Origin: Azospirillum fermentarium
GTDB taxonomy: Bacteria; Pseudomonadota; Alphaproteobacteria; Azospirillales; Azospirillaceae
NCBI RefSeq assembly: GCF_025961205.1
Contig: NZ_JAOQNH010000003.1
Location: 988,501 to 1,052,500, forward strand
DNA length: 64,000 bases
Reading direction: 5' to 3'
The position numbers and the translations under genes are program-made. Within the stretch, counting starts at the first letter, position 1. Each line of letters begins with the position of its first letter. Shown piece by piece: positions 1-8,832 of the stretch. The notes under the pieces were generated by a model, which was not told the origin of the DNA, ran no database searches, and was given only the letters and a program-made list of their open reading frames with translations.

Positions 1-454
1 TCACCGGGCCGCCGTCCAGCCCCTCCTCCGTCACGCCGGTCCAGCGGGTGGCAGGCGTCCAGAGGGATTTCATGTACGGCCGCTCGACGCCCGGCAGCAG
101 GAAGACCGCGTCGTTGAGCCGGCGCAGGGTGTCGAGATAGGCCGCGTCGAAGATGGAGCCGGAACGGTTCTCGACGACGATGCGCAGCGCATTCCCCTGC
201 CCGGCCAAGTCCGACTTGTTGGCCAGGTAATTGGCGATGAACGGATGCTTGGTGGGAATCATCTTTTCGAAGCTGGCGCCCAGCTCAAGCCGCGTCGCCT
301 GAAACCCGAGGAATGCGGTCAGCAGCAGGCACAAAGCGATGATGAAAGTCCGGTTGTTGAACAGCAACCGCTCCCCAAACGAGCCGGACTGATGATCGAA
401 ATCCTTGATGTCGCGGATCACCGGCGCTTCCGAAAGATCGACGCTCGATTTCAC
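1..454 (-). CDS. RND/MMPL-family transporter, N-terminal part (runs off the window)
   Basis: The visible 151 residues start at GTG (454-452) and stay open to the window edge. A long hydrophobic segment (about residues 35-52, FIIALCLLLTAFLGF) is followed by a periplasmic stretch of the kind that opens RND superfamily exporters, with motifs such as LGASFEKMIPTKHPFI. An AGGA-type ribosome site lies about 6 bases before the GTG, and the start overlaps the stop of the preceding YCF48-like gene (GTGA), so translation is probably coupled. RND transporters in this gene context usually accompany DUF1302, DUF1329 and YCF48-like genes; a role in moving a hydrophobic substrate across the envelope is inferred. 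The C-terminal four fifths are outside the window. Confidence 0.8.
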   Translation of the reverse strand, partial: MKSSVDLSEAPVIRDIKDFDHQSGSFGERLLFNNRTFIIALCLLLTAFLGFQATRLELGASFEKMIPTKHPFIANYLANKSDLAGQGNALRIVVENRSGSIFDAAYLDTLRRLNDAVFLLPGVERPYMKSLWTPATRWTGVTEEGLDGGPV

Positions 455-1593
455 TTACCGTCCTCCGCTGATGCTGCACCAACCGACAGACGCGCACTGC
501 CCCTCAATCCAACCACGATCAGGTGCCCGTCCGCCGCGAGGGCGACATCCGCAGGGGGAAATGGGCTGATCTCAGGCAGCTTTTGGAAATTCTTCCCGTT
601 GTCGACGCTGCGGTACGAACTGCCGAGCTCGTCCATGAGCACGAACGAACCGTCGCCGAGTTGCGTTTCGGCGGTGAACGACACCGGCGGCATGGGGACC
701 GGCTCCCAGGACCGCCCTCCGTCGCCGGAGCGGCAGACCGTTCCCCGCAGACCGAAGGCAATCAGCACATCGCCGCCGGACATGGCCGCGACGCCGAAAA
801 ACGTTCCCTTAGCGGGCATCGAAATCACGTCGAAACGGTGGCCGCCATCGGTGGACCGGAACATTCCTCCCTGTTCCGCCGCGACGTGCAAGACGCCGCG
901 GGCCGACAGGATGGCGTAGAGGTGCCGGCCCTGCGGATTATCGAACGCCCCGATCATTGACGACCACGTGCGCCCGCCGTCCGTGGTCCGGAACGCCAGC
1001 CCATAGGCCCCGACGACCAAAACCGTCTGCTCATCCATGGCGTGGACCGCCAGGAACGGCTTGTCCGCACCGTCCCTCACCAGCCGATCCGCCTCGGCGA
1101 GGCGGCGGGGGGAGCCCTCGTCGGCCGCCGCGGTACGCTCAATCGCCGCCGCCATGACCCCGTCCAACTGCTTGGTCCAGGTTTCCCCTCCGTCCCCCGT
1201 CGCCAGCACGACGCCGCTGTGCCCCACCGCCCATCCGCGGCGGGGAGTCGCGAAGGACACGGCGGTCAGGGTCACACTGACCGGAACCCGTGCTTGGCGC
1301 CACCGGACACCATGATCGTCGGACAGGAGGATCGTTCCCCGCTCGCCCACCGACACCAACCGATCGCCCGCCCGCGTGGCCGACGCCATCATCAGCTGGA
1401 CGCTACGCTTCGAGACCGTTGCTTCGGCCTCCAGAGGGTCGCCGGCCGGCGCGGCGCACACCGCACCGACCGATCCCAGCACCGTCGAAAGGACCAGCAA
1501 GGCTGACATTGCGAGCGGCCATCGCCGGCGGGGGCATGGGGGCACCGCCGGCGATGGCCGGACATGCCCCTTGCCTTTACGACAGGGCGTCAT
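451..1593 (-). CDS. YCF48-like / BNR-repeat secreted protein
   Basis: This 380-residue protein carries repeated Asp-box (BNR) blades such as SDDHGVRWR, TGDGGETWT, TTDGGRTWS, STDGGHRF and SGDGGRSWE, the signature of the beta-propeller related to the photosystem II assembly factor YCF48. A signal peptide is visible near residues 29-50 (MSALLVLSTVLGSVGAVCAA). The true start may therefore be that internal Met, although the annotated ATG overlaps the stop of the DUF1329 gene as ATGA and fits coupling. In many proteobacteria such propellers are encoded with DUF1329, DUF1302 and an RND transporter, as here. A periplasmic scaffold or assembly role for the transport set is inferred; no enzymatic activity can be read from the sequence. 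Confidence 0.85.
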   Translation of the reverse strand: MTPCRKGKGHVRPSPAVPPCPRRRWPLAMSALLVLSTVLGSVGAVCAAPAGDPLEAEATVSKRSVQLMMASATRAGDRLVSVGERGTILLSDDHGVRWRQARVPVSVTLTAVSFATPRRGWAVGHSGVVLATGDGGETWTKQLDGVMAAAIERTAAADEGSPRRLAEADRLVRDGADKPFLAVHAMDEQTVLVVGAYGLAFRTTDGGRTWSSMIGAFDNPQGRHLYAILSARGVLHVAAEQGGMFRSTDGGHRFDVISMPAKGTFFGVAAMSGGDVLIAFGLRGTVCRSGDGGRSWEPVPMPPVSFTAETQLGDGSFVLMDELGSSYRSVDNGKNFQKLPEISPFPPADVALAADGHLIVVGLRGSARLSVGAASAEDGK

Positions 1594-2942
1594 CGAACCC
1601 CCTGCGAGGCGAGCGAATCGCCCGTGAAGAAAGCATTCGGCTTGGGCGGCACCGCCCGCCAGTACTCACCGTTCAGGAACTGAATGACGCTGTAAGTTCC
1701 GGCCTGGAGATTATAGACGATCGTCGGATCCGAGTTGATCGCCGGCACCTCGGGCGCCGCGATCGAGAACGACTGCGACGTGCGCCACAGCTTGCCGTCG
1801 GCGTCGTAGCCGTCGATCATGGTGATGGCCCACGTGTCCTCATCGAAATAGAAGGTCCGCCGGGGAACGACGTGGCGCTTGCCCGGCGTGAGCGTCGCCT
1901 CCACCACCCACACGCGATGCAATTCCCATCGCGTCTTGTCGGGATTGGTGTGATAGGGGACGAAAGCCTCGTCGGCCGGAGTGTTGAAGTAGCGGTTGTT
2001 GTTGTAAGGGATGAACATCTCCTTCTTGCCGACCAACTTCCATTCGTAGCGGTCGGGGCCTCCCCAGAAGCCGTTCACCTCGTCGAAGTAATTGGCGCCG
2101 GACGCCACGAAATCCGGCGTGTCGTAGCCGACCGTGGGAGCGCGGCGGACGCGCCGCTGGCCCACGAGGTACTGCCAGGCCTGGCGGGCATCGTCCGGGT
2201 CGGCACGGTCACGGACCACCAGGGACTCGCCGGCCTTGAAGGACGGTTCGGTGGAGACGAAGCGGGCCAGCAGATAGTCGCCGTTCCAGCTCTGCGCCGA
2301 GCCGTCCGGAAGATAATACGGCATCTGGTTGTTGTTGTCGGCCCGGTTGGCCATGGTCCGCCGTCCGTCGGCGGAACCGACCCAGTTGACGAAGCCGAAC
2401 TCGACCGACGACGGCTTCACGCGCAGGGTGTGGTTCCAGTACAGCTCGATTCCAGTCTTCGGGATCGGGAACGGGATGCCGCCGTACGCGCCTTTGATCG
2501 CCAGCCCGCCCTTCTCCAGCGTGGCCGACGTCGCGTTCCTGAACGTGTTGTCGTACACGTATTGCGGCGCGGCCGCGGTCCGGTGGGCAGGGTAGACGTC
2601 GATCCGGTAGCTCGGATATCTGGTCAGGAGGGCCTTGACGCCTTCGCCGAGCTTGTCGGCGTACTGGCCCATGTTCTTGGCGGTGATCTGAAACAGCGGC
2701 TTCTCGCCGGGAAACGGATCGGCGGGCAGGTTGGAGGTGCGGCTGCCGGGCGTCGTCAGTCCGCCGTTCCAGGCCGGAATGCTCCCGTCCTTGTTGCCGG
2801 CCTTCTCCGCCCCCAGGGGCGTCAGCGTCGATTTGAGCTTTGCCGCTTCATCGGCGGTGACCGCAGCGTGCGACAGTCCGCCGGACAACAGCAGGACAAC
2901 GACGCTTGCGAGTGACAAATTCTTGATCATCTTCTTCCCCAC
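1590..2942 (-). CDS. DUF1329 family periplasmic/outer-membrane protein
   Basis: This 450-residue protein starts with a clear signal peptide (basic GKKMIKN, hydrophobic core SLASVVVLLL, cleavage near SHAA). It has the DUF1329 pattern of aromatic-rich beta strands, such as RYEWKLVGKKEMFIPYNNN and RTFYFDEDTWAITMIDGYDADG, resembling the LolA/LppX lipoprotein-binding fold. It sits 3 bases after the DUF1302 gene and overlaps the YCF48-like gene, so it belongs to the same operon. DUF1329 and DUF1302 proteins are repeatedly found with pathways for hydrophobic compounds such as sterols, terpenoids or hydrocarbons. A carrier role between the outer membrane and the RND pump is inferred, and the substrate is unknown. 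Confidence 0.9.
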   Translation of the reverse strand: MGKKMIKNLSLASVVVLLLSGGLSHAAVTADEAAKLKSTLTPLGAEKAGNKDGSIPAWNGGLTTPGSRTSNLPADPFPGEKPLFQITAKNMGQYADKLGEGVKALLTRYPSYRIDVYPAHRTAAAPQYVYDNTFRNATSATLEKGGLAIKGAYGGIPFPIPKTGIELYWNHTLRVKPSSVEFGFVNWVGSADGRRTMANRADNNNQMPYYLPDGSAQSWNGDYLLARFVSTEPSFKAGESLVVRDRADPDDARQAWQYLVGQRRVRRAPTVGYDTPDFVASGANYFDEVNGFWGGPDRYEWKLVGKKEMFIPYNNNRYFNTPADEAFVPYHTNPDKTRWELHRVWVVEATLTPGKRHVVPRRTFYFDEDTWAITMIDGYDADGKLWRTSQSFSIAAPEVPAINSDPTIVYNLQAGTYSVIQFLNGEYWRAVPPKPNAFFTGDSLASQGVR

Positions 2943-2945
2943 GGA

Positions 2946-4631
2946 TCAGAAGGTGGTCTGAAGAGACAGGGAGACGTAGTCGCGATCGGCCAGCGTCTGC
3001 TTGTATGAATACTCGCGCTGGACCGGATCCAGGGTCAGCGGTCCCTTGGCGCCGAAGTACTTCACATACTGGAGGCTCATCCGCCACCGCTTCTCGTATT
3101 CCGCGGTCAGGCCGATGGTGATGTCGCCGCCCTTCTCCGGCCCGAAGACGGCGGGCCCCAGGGAGGAGCGTCCGCCGAAGGCGTAGCCCACGCTGATCGG
3201 CACGGTGAGATCGACCTGCGGCAGGACCTGGAAATAGTTGGCTTCGAAGCTGATCCGCGTGCCCCAAGCGCCACGGGTCACGCGCGGATCGAGCGGCCTG
3301 TCGTTGTCCACCGTCAGGCGGTGGTTGTACCCCAACTCCCCGATCAGTGATGCGCCATCCCAAAGGGAGTTTCCGTTCAGGACGGAAATGGCGGAAATGT
3401 TGACGTGCGCGCTCTTGCCCACCGGATACAGGCGACGGCCGCTTCCATTCGCGAGCCCGGTCGGATCGACGAACACATCGCCGTTCGCGCCGGCAAACGG
3501 CTGGTTGTTGCGCACGGAGAACTCGCCGGAGATGTTCGTGTCGCCAACCACCGTGGCGAAGCTGGCGCCGTAAACCTGGATGTTCTCCGGATAGACGAGG
3601 ACGTAATCGCCGATGCTGGTGCCGAACGACGTCTGACCTTGCGCGTTCACACCAGGGCGGACATAGATTTTCGGCGTCTTGTCGTGGAAATTGGCACCGT
3701 ACAGTCCGAATTCCCAGTTCGGCGACACCTTGTAGCGGATCTGCAGGCCGCCCTGGCCGGAGTTCTTCGCCTTGATGTCGCTGCCGCGGCCGAAATACAG
3801 GCCGCCCGGGCCAAACATCGGACCAGAGGCGTAGAGCACCTCGCCGCCCTCGTCGAGAATGTCGGCGACGCTGAAATAGCTGCCGGAGGCCGGCAACCGA
3901 TACTTGCGCCACTCGAGCTGATAGTAGGCGCCGAGGGTGAGGTCGTCGGTCGCCTGAAACTGGCCGGAAACCTGGCCGATGGGGCGGCCGATCTCCTTGA
4001 ACTGGGAATTGGGGACCGACAGCGCCTTGACCACGTCGATGGACGACTGCGCCGCGGCGATGCCGTTGGCCCCGAGGAAGAGGCTCTCGCCATACAGCAG
4101 CGTGTAGCGGCCGGCACGGAGCGACAGGTTCTTGTCGCCGATGTCGAAATTGCCGTAGGCGAACGCATCGAGAAGTTCGGCGTTGCGCCCGTGCAGACGC
4201 CGGGTGTCGCGGGTGAACTCGTTGTAGGCAGTGCTGGAATGATTGATCGTTCCCGGAGAATCGTTGTCGTTCTTCCGATTATAGACGCTGTCGTACCAAG
4301 CCGCTCCGGAAAGACGAACGCCGTATTTCCTCGCGTAGGCGACGTCCAGCTCGGACAGAAGGTCGAATCGGTTTGAAATCAGGCCGCGGCCGAAATTCAG
4401 GTCGCCGTCGTCAAGGTTGGAGTTCGGAATGCTTCCGGCCACGGCCGGGTCGCGGGAGGCGACACGTGCCGCTGCACTGTATTTGACCGTGTTGTCCCAA
4501 CGGAGGGTGACATCCGGATTTCCGGTGTCGAAGCTGCCGGCGACCGCGGTTCCCGCCGTCCCCGCAATCGTGCCCGAGACCACCCCAGCAAGGGTGAGCG
4601 CCGCACGTCTTTTCGAAGGCTTGCAAACCAA
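2946..4631 (-). CDS. DUF1302 family outer-membrane beta-barrel
   Basis: The 561-residue product has a signal peptide (about residues 9-31, ending TAVAGS) and then GSFDTGNPDVTLRWDNTVKY, the typical start of DUF1302 proteins. The rest alternates polar and aromatic strands (RFDLLSELDVAYARKYGVRL, SLRAGRYTLLYGESLFLGAN) and ends in a phenylalanine (LSLQTTF), as outer-membrane barrels do for BAM recognition. It is the first gene of the envelope set DUF1302-DUF1329-YCF48-RND. A barrel channel for uptake or export of a hydrophobic substrate is the family-level expectation; the actual substrate is not known. Confidence 0.9.
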   Translation of the reverse strand: MVCKPSKRRAALTLAGVVSGTIAGTAGTAVAGSFDTGNPDVTLRWDNTVKYSAAARVASRDPAVAGSIPNSNLDDGDLNFGRGLISNRFDLLSELDVAYARKYGVRLSGAAWYDSVYNRKNDNDSPGTINHSSTAYNEFTRDTRRLHGRNAELLDAFAYGNFDIGDKNLSLRAGRYTLLYGESLFLGANGIAAAQSSIDVVKALSVPNSQFKEIGRPIGQVSGQFQATDDLTLGAYYQLEWRKYRLPASGSYFSVADILDEGGEVLYASGPMFGPGGLYFGRGSDIKAKNSGQGGLQIRYKVSPNWEFGLYGANFHDKTPKIYVRPGVNAQGQTSFGTSIGDYVLVYPENIQVYGASFATVVGDTNISGEFSVRNNQPFAGANGDVFVDPTGLANGSGRRLYPVGKSAHVNISAISVLNGNSLWDGASLIGELGYNHRLTVDNDRPLDPRVTRGAWGTRISFEANYFQVLPQVDLTVPISVGYAFGGRSSLGPAVFGPEKGGDITIGLTAEYEKRWRMSLQYVKYFGAKGPLTLDPVQREYSYKQTLADRDYVSLSLQTTF

Positions 4632-4676
4632 TTTTTCCTCCCATCGCTGACGTTATTTCTTGTCATGCGTCCGCAA

Positions 4677-5798
4677 TCAGGCGATCAGGTCGATGGGTTT
4701 TCCGACGACGCCGTCCTCCTGCATGCCCGCCAGCAGATGGCGATGACCGACCACGGTGATGGCGGCCGAGAACCCGGCCGCCCGCTGACGGCGGCGCAAA
4801 AGGTTGTCGATGGTGATGCCGGCGATGGACCCCGTCATCATGTACCCGGTGACGCCGTGCAGCACGACGGAGCGGGCGTTCAGCCGGCCGCGGCCATGGG
4901 CGGTGAACATCACCCGGTGCAGGTTGAGATCCTCGCGCGGCGGCTCCCCTTGAGGCGCGATCTCCATCGCCCACGCATTGGTGATCCGTTCCTGCTCCTC
5001 CGGCGACTTGGACTGATGGTGATCGCGGAATTCCTGCATCCGGCCGCTCACCATGTTCATGAACGCCGGGTTGCCGAAGGTCACGACGGTTATGCAGTGG
5101 CGCACGCGCGGATCACCGGCGTACCAGACGGACTCGCCGCCGCCGCTCCACGGCAGCGCGATCTGCTCCTGGTGGATGCCGGGCACGGCGATGCGTACGC
5201 CGTCGGCTGCGGAATCCCAGGGCGTGAGCCTGTTGTCGTAAAGATAATACTGCGGCTGACAGACCATCCGCATGAACGACAGCGTCGAGGCGACGGACGG
5301 AATGCCGCGAAGGGTGTAGCTGATGTCGAGGGAATCGATTCCCGGTGTCTCCAGAACCAGTTCGGACACCAGCGCTCCGGCGTTCCACATCGAGGAGGTT
5401 GCTGGAGCAAGCACCAGGTCGCGCGCTTCGAACGCGGCCCCATACTCGCGCTGGAGATGCAACATCCAGTCCTGTTCACCGGTGGCGTCGAGATAATGGC
5501 AGCCGGCAGCAAGGGCGGCGCGCACCACCGGACCACCCAGTTGCATGAACGGACCCACCAGATTGAAGACGACCTGCCGCCCCTCCAGCAGGGCCGTCAG
5601 TGCCTGTTCGGTATGCTCCACCTGCACGACGCGGTAATCGGCCCCCTGCAGCTCGGGGAACTTTCCCAGCTGTTCTTCCAGGCGAGCCTTGCTGCGGCCG
5701 GCGGCGATGAAAGGGATCTTGCGCATTCCAAGCATGGCGGACACCCACTTGCCGGTGTATCCGCTTGCCCCGTAGACGACGACTCGGGGTTCGCTCAT
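4677..5798 (-). CDS. Saccharopine dehydrogenase-like NAD(P)-binding protein
   Basis: The 373-residue protein begins with a Rossmann nucleotide-binding motif (VVVYGASGYTGKWVSAML, residues 6-23). Further family motifs are FIAAGRSKARLEEQL, VFNLVGPFMQLGGPVVRAAL and CHYLDATGEQDWM, matching the saccharopine dehydrogenase NADP-binding family that also includes mycobacterial trans-acting enoyl reductases. It lies between the DUF1302 gene and the acyl-CoA ligase on the same strand. A reductase acting on an enoyl or keto lipid intermediate fits the neighbours better than lysine metabolism, but this is inference. The intergenic gaps of 45-50 bases suggest co-transcription. Confidence 0.8.
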   Translation of the reverse strand: MSEPRVVVYGASGYTGKWVSAMLGMRKIPFIAAGRSKARLEEQLGKFPELQGADYRVVQVEHTEQALTALLEGRQVVFNLVGPFMQLGGPVVRAALAAGCHYLDATGEQDWMLHLQREYGAAFEARDLVLAPATSSMWNAGALVSELVLETPGIDSLDISYTLRGIPSVASTLSFMRMVCQPQYYLYDNRLTPWDSAADGVRIAVPGIHQEQIALPWSGGGESVWYAGDPRVRHCITVVTFGNPAFMNMVSGRMQEFRDHHQSKSPEEQERITNAWAMEIAPQGEPPREDLNLHRVMFTAHGRGRLNARSVVLHGVTGYMMTGSIAGITIDNLLRRRQRAAGFSAAITVVGHRHLLAGMQEDGVVGKPIDLIA

Positions 5799-5845
5799 CT
5801 TACTCTCCCAGATGGATCAGAATTTTCGGGACGGGCTTGCGCCGT

Positions 5846-7462
5846 TCAGGCGACCTTGACAGCGTTCGACACCGGCCGGCGGAACACGCAGTTCGGATCG
5901 TCGCGGAAGCGCTCGAACAGAAAGCGCGGCTGCACCTTTTCGGAGGCCGTCTTCGGCAACTCCGCCAGGAGCTGTAGGAAGCCCGGAATCATGTTCGGTT
6001 CCAGGCGCGTGCGGCACCACTCGAAGAGTTCACCAGGGTCGAGGACGCAGCCGTCCATCGGCGTGACGGCCGCCACCACGTCGTGTTCGCCGGGAGCCCC
6101 GGATTCCGCCGGCACACCATAGACGAAGACGTCGTCCACCGCCGGATGCTCGGCCAGGACCTTTTCCACGAAGGCCGGGCTGATGAACTCGCCGTTGCGC
6201 CGGATGCCGCCGCCCTTTCGGCACTGGAAGAACACCCACCCATCGGCGTCCATGATCACCACATCGCCGGAATGCAGCCAGCCGCCTTCGGTCTTCAGGC
6301 GCGCCGCCTCCGGATTGTTGAAATACTCGACTTTCGCCGGAGAGCCGTCGGCGGAACGGAACCAGATTTCGCCGGGTGTTCCCGGGGGGACTTCGTTTCC
6401 GTCCTCGTCCACCACCTTGGCGACCAGCCCCGGCGCCACGCGCCCGCAACTGCCGACCGGCCCTTGACCGGCGGGGTTGATGGTCATGCCGCCTTCCATG
6501 GCGCCGTAGAACTCGGTGATTTCGACGTTGAAGCGCCTTGCGAAATCCTCCCAGATCGCCGCCGGCATGCCGGCGCTGACGACCAGCCGGAGCGGATTGT
6601 CGGCGTCGTCCGGGCGCCGCGGTTCGCTGTAGATCGCCGTGATCATCCCGCCCAGCAGCGAGAAGCTGGTGCAGCCGTAGCGGCGGACGACCTCCCACAG
6701 GCGGGATTTCGTGAATTTGCGGCTGAACACAGCGCGCAGCCCCATGTTCAAGGACGGCGCCAGCGTCACGAATTGAGCGTTCCCATGGGTCAGGGACAAC
6801 CCGGTGTAGGGACGGTCGCCCGGCCGATAGCCGAACACGGCTTCACCATGGCCGGCGACCAGGGCGAAACGGGCATGCCGCACGACGACCCCTTTGGGAT
6901 CTCCGGTGGTGCCCGACGTGTACATGATCTGCATCGGGAGAGTTTCGCTGTCGGTCGCGATGGCCAGCGACCGGGCCGGCGCGGCCAGGACGTTGCGCAT
7001 CGCCTCGATGTGCAGCCCACCGGAATTGGCAAACACCGGACCGTCGCCGACGACGATGCCCCAGCCGAGGTTGGGGACCGAGGCGGTGGCACCGGCCAGC
7101 GCCTCTGACGCGTCGTCGCCGCAAACCGCGCCCACACAGCCGGAGTCCCGCAGCATGAACGCCAGCTTGGCATCCCGCGTGCGTGGGTCGATCGGCACGA
7201 AGACGGCACCGACGATGGCGGCGGCGATCATCGTTTCAACGAACTCCGGATGATTCTGTAGAAGCAGCGCGAAGCGGTCCCCCTTCCGCACCCCGCGCGC
7301 TGACAGCGCCGCGGCGATACGGCAGCCGTTGTTCCACAGTTGGCTGTAGGTGCGGACCTCCTCCGCTCCGTTGTTCTCGAACGTAAGGACGTCGAGGTCC
7401 GGCTGGATTCGGGCTTTCTCTGCTACAAGATGAGCAATACTCAAGGGGTTCATATCAGACAT
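5846..7462 (-). CDS. AMP-dependent acyl-CoA synthetase/ligase
   Basis: This 538-residue ANL-superfamily ligase activates a carboxylic acid to its CoA thioester through an acyl-adenylate. The ATP-binding motif YTSGTTGDPKG is at residues 181-191. Later motifs include FYGAMEGG, LHSGDVVIMDADGW and RRNGEFISP, and the catalytic C-terminal lysine lies in the PKTASEKVQ segment. The hinge region reads CRKGGGIRRNGE where the family usually has DRxKDxIRRxGE, a mild divergence. The start has AAGGA 8 bases upstream, overlapping the stop of the thiolase gene, so expression is coupled to it. It probably feeds acyl-CoA to the adjacent dehydrogenase and thiolase; the acid it uses cannot be told from sequence. 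Confidence 0.9.
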   Translation of the reverse strand: MSDMNPLSIAHLVAEKARIQPDLDVLTFENNGAEEVRTYSQLWNNGCRIAAALSARGVRKGDRFALLLQNHPEFVETMIAAAIVGAVFVPIDPRTRDAKLAFMLRDSGCVGAVCGDDASEALAGATASVPNLGWGIVVGDGPVFANSGGLHIEAMRNVLAAPARSLAIATDSETLPMQIMYTSGTTGDPKGVVVRHARFALVAGHGEAVFGYRPGDRPYTGLSLTHGNAQFVTLAPSLNMGLRAVFSRKFTKSRLWEVVRRYGCTSFSLLGGMITAIYSEPRRPDDADNPLRLVVSAGMPAAIWEDFARRFNVEITEFYGAMEGGMTINPAGQGPVGSCGRVAPGLVAKVVDEDGNEVPPGTPGEIWFRSADGSPAKVEYFNNPEAARLKTEGGWLHSGDVVIMDADGWVFFQCRKGGGIRRNGEFISPAFVEKVLAEHPAVDDVFVYGVPAESGAPGEHDVVAAVTPMDGCVLDPGELFEWCRTRLEPNMIPGFLQLLAELPKTASEKVQPRFLFERFRDDPNCVFRRPVSNAVKVA

Positions 7463-7472
7463 TTCAAGTTCC

Positions 7473-8711
7473 TTAGCTGCTCAGAATTGTGACGACCAAA
7501 GCAGCCACGCTGTCCTTGACAAAACCGCCGCCGTTCTCCGCCAAGCCGACTTTGGCGCCCTGCACCTGGCGCGCTCCGGCCCGGCCTTGGAGTTGCTCGG
7601 TCAGTTCCACGATCTGGGCGATTCCGGTCGCGCCGATGGGATGGCCCTTGCGCAGCAGGCCGCCGGAGGTGTTGACGGGAATGCGGCCGCCCAGGCGCGT
7701 CTCGCCGGACTCCACGAGGCGTCCCCCCTCTCCCTTCGCGCAAAGCCCGAGGTACTCGGTGTGGATGATCTCGGACGGTGCGGACGCGTCATGCAGTTCC
7801 ACACACCCGAGATCCCCCGGGCCGACACCGGCCTCCTCGTACGCCATGGCGATGGTGGTTTCGAAGACGGTCGCCTCGTCCTCGCCCGGCGCGAAGTTCC
7901 AGCCGGTCTGAAAGGCCGAAGACCGGATGCGCACCGGCCGCTGCAGGCCCAGTTCCCGCGCCTTGCGTTCGCTGACCAACACAACCGCCGCCGCGCCGTC
8001 ACCGATCGGGGAGCACATGGGCAAGGTCAGCGGCCAAGCGATCTCCCGTGCCGCCAGGACCTGCTCCACCGTCAGGACATCGCTGAACTGGGCGCGCTCG
8101 TTCAGGCTGCCATGATAGGAGTTCTTGGCCGAGACGGCGGCGAACTGCTCGCGCGTCGTGCCATATTTCTGCATGTGCTCGACCGCCATGGTCGCGTAGA
8201 TGTCCATGAACAGAGACCGGTTGGCGCCGGCCCCATCGATGTCCGGCGACAGCCCCACCGCCCGCATCTTCGTGTCGATGGAGGCGACCAGTTCGCCCAT
8301 CCGCTCGATGTCGGTCGCGCCGCTGAAGACGGCGAAGCTTTTGCTCTTGTCCGCGTGCACCAGCTTCTCGTAGCCGCAGGCGAGCACCACGTCGTAGGCG
8401 CCGAGCGTGACCATGGTCGCCGCTTGGTTGAGCGCCGTCGAAGCGGTGGCGCAGGCGTTCTCGACGTTGACGACCGGAATTCGGCCGATTCCCACTTCGC
8501 GCAGAACGATCTCGCCGGGAACACACACCTGGCCGGTGATGACGCCCGCCGCGGCGTTGCCCATGTAGGCCGCCTGGATGTCCGAGGCATCGACGCCGGC
8601 GTCCCTGATCGCCGCGAGCATGGCCTTCGACGCCAGTGATCGCAATGAAAGGTTGAGGTGACGGCCGAATGGCGTCATGCCGACGCCCGCGATGAAGGCG
8701 TTTTGTTTCAT
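7473..8711 (-). CDS. Thiolase family protein (SCP2-type)
   Basis: The 412-residue protein has the thiolase nucleophile motif ENACATAS with Cys87. The C-terminal half carries CVELHDASAPSE, GGLLRKGHPIGATG (His357) and the glycine loop GLAENGGGF. The HDA motif and the absence of a second catalytic Cys-x-Gly are typical of SCP2-like thiolases, which cleave 3-ketoacyl-CoA, often branched or steroid side chains. It lies between the acyl-CoA dehydrogenase and the acyl-CoA ligase genes on one strand, matching a beta-oxidation-like order. Substrate specificity is inferred only at the level of a bulky or branched acyl-CoA. Confidence 0.9.
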   Translation of the reverse strand: MKQNAFIAGVGMTPFGRHLNLSLRSLASKAMLAAIRDAGVDASDIQAAYMGNAAAGVITGQVCVPGEIVLREVGIGRIPVVNVENACATASTALNQAATMVTLGAYDVVLACGYEKLVHADKSKSFAVFSGATDIERMGELVASIDTKMRAVGLSPDIDGAGANRSLFMDIYATMAVEHMQKYGTTREQFAAVSAKNSYHGSLNERAQFSDVLTVEQVLAAREIAWPLTLPMCSPIGDGAAAVVLVSERKARELGLQRPVRIRSSAFQTGWNFAPGEDEATVFETTIAMAYEEAGVGPGDLGCVELHDASAPSEIIHTEYLGLCAKGEGGRLVESGETRLGGRIPVNTSGGLLRKGHPIGATGIAQIVELTEQLQGRAGARQVQGAKVGLAENGGGFVKDSVAALVVTILSS

Positions 8712-8770
8712 GGAAGCCTCTAAAGGCCCGCGTCCGCGGAATCTGCGGTGTAGGCAGGGAATGGAAAATT

Positions 8771-8804
8771 CTCCTCCCCCGGTCGGAAGACTACGGGGGA
8801 GGAG
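8771..8804 (-). terminator. 11-bp hairpin between acyl-CoA dehydrogenase and thiolase genes
   Basis: Bases 8771-8781 and 8794-8804 form a perfect 11-bp stem with a 12-base loop. Read leftwards, the hairpin is followed within a base or two by AATTTTCC, a short U tract. It may terminate part of the transcript from the dehydrogenase gene, act as an attenuator, or protect mRNA ends inside the operon. The U tract is short, so full termination is doubtful. Confidence 0.45.
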
Positions 8805-8832
8805 GCGAGTGAGACGCGGGGGGAAGGAAACG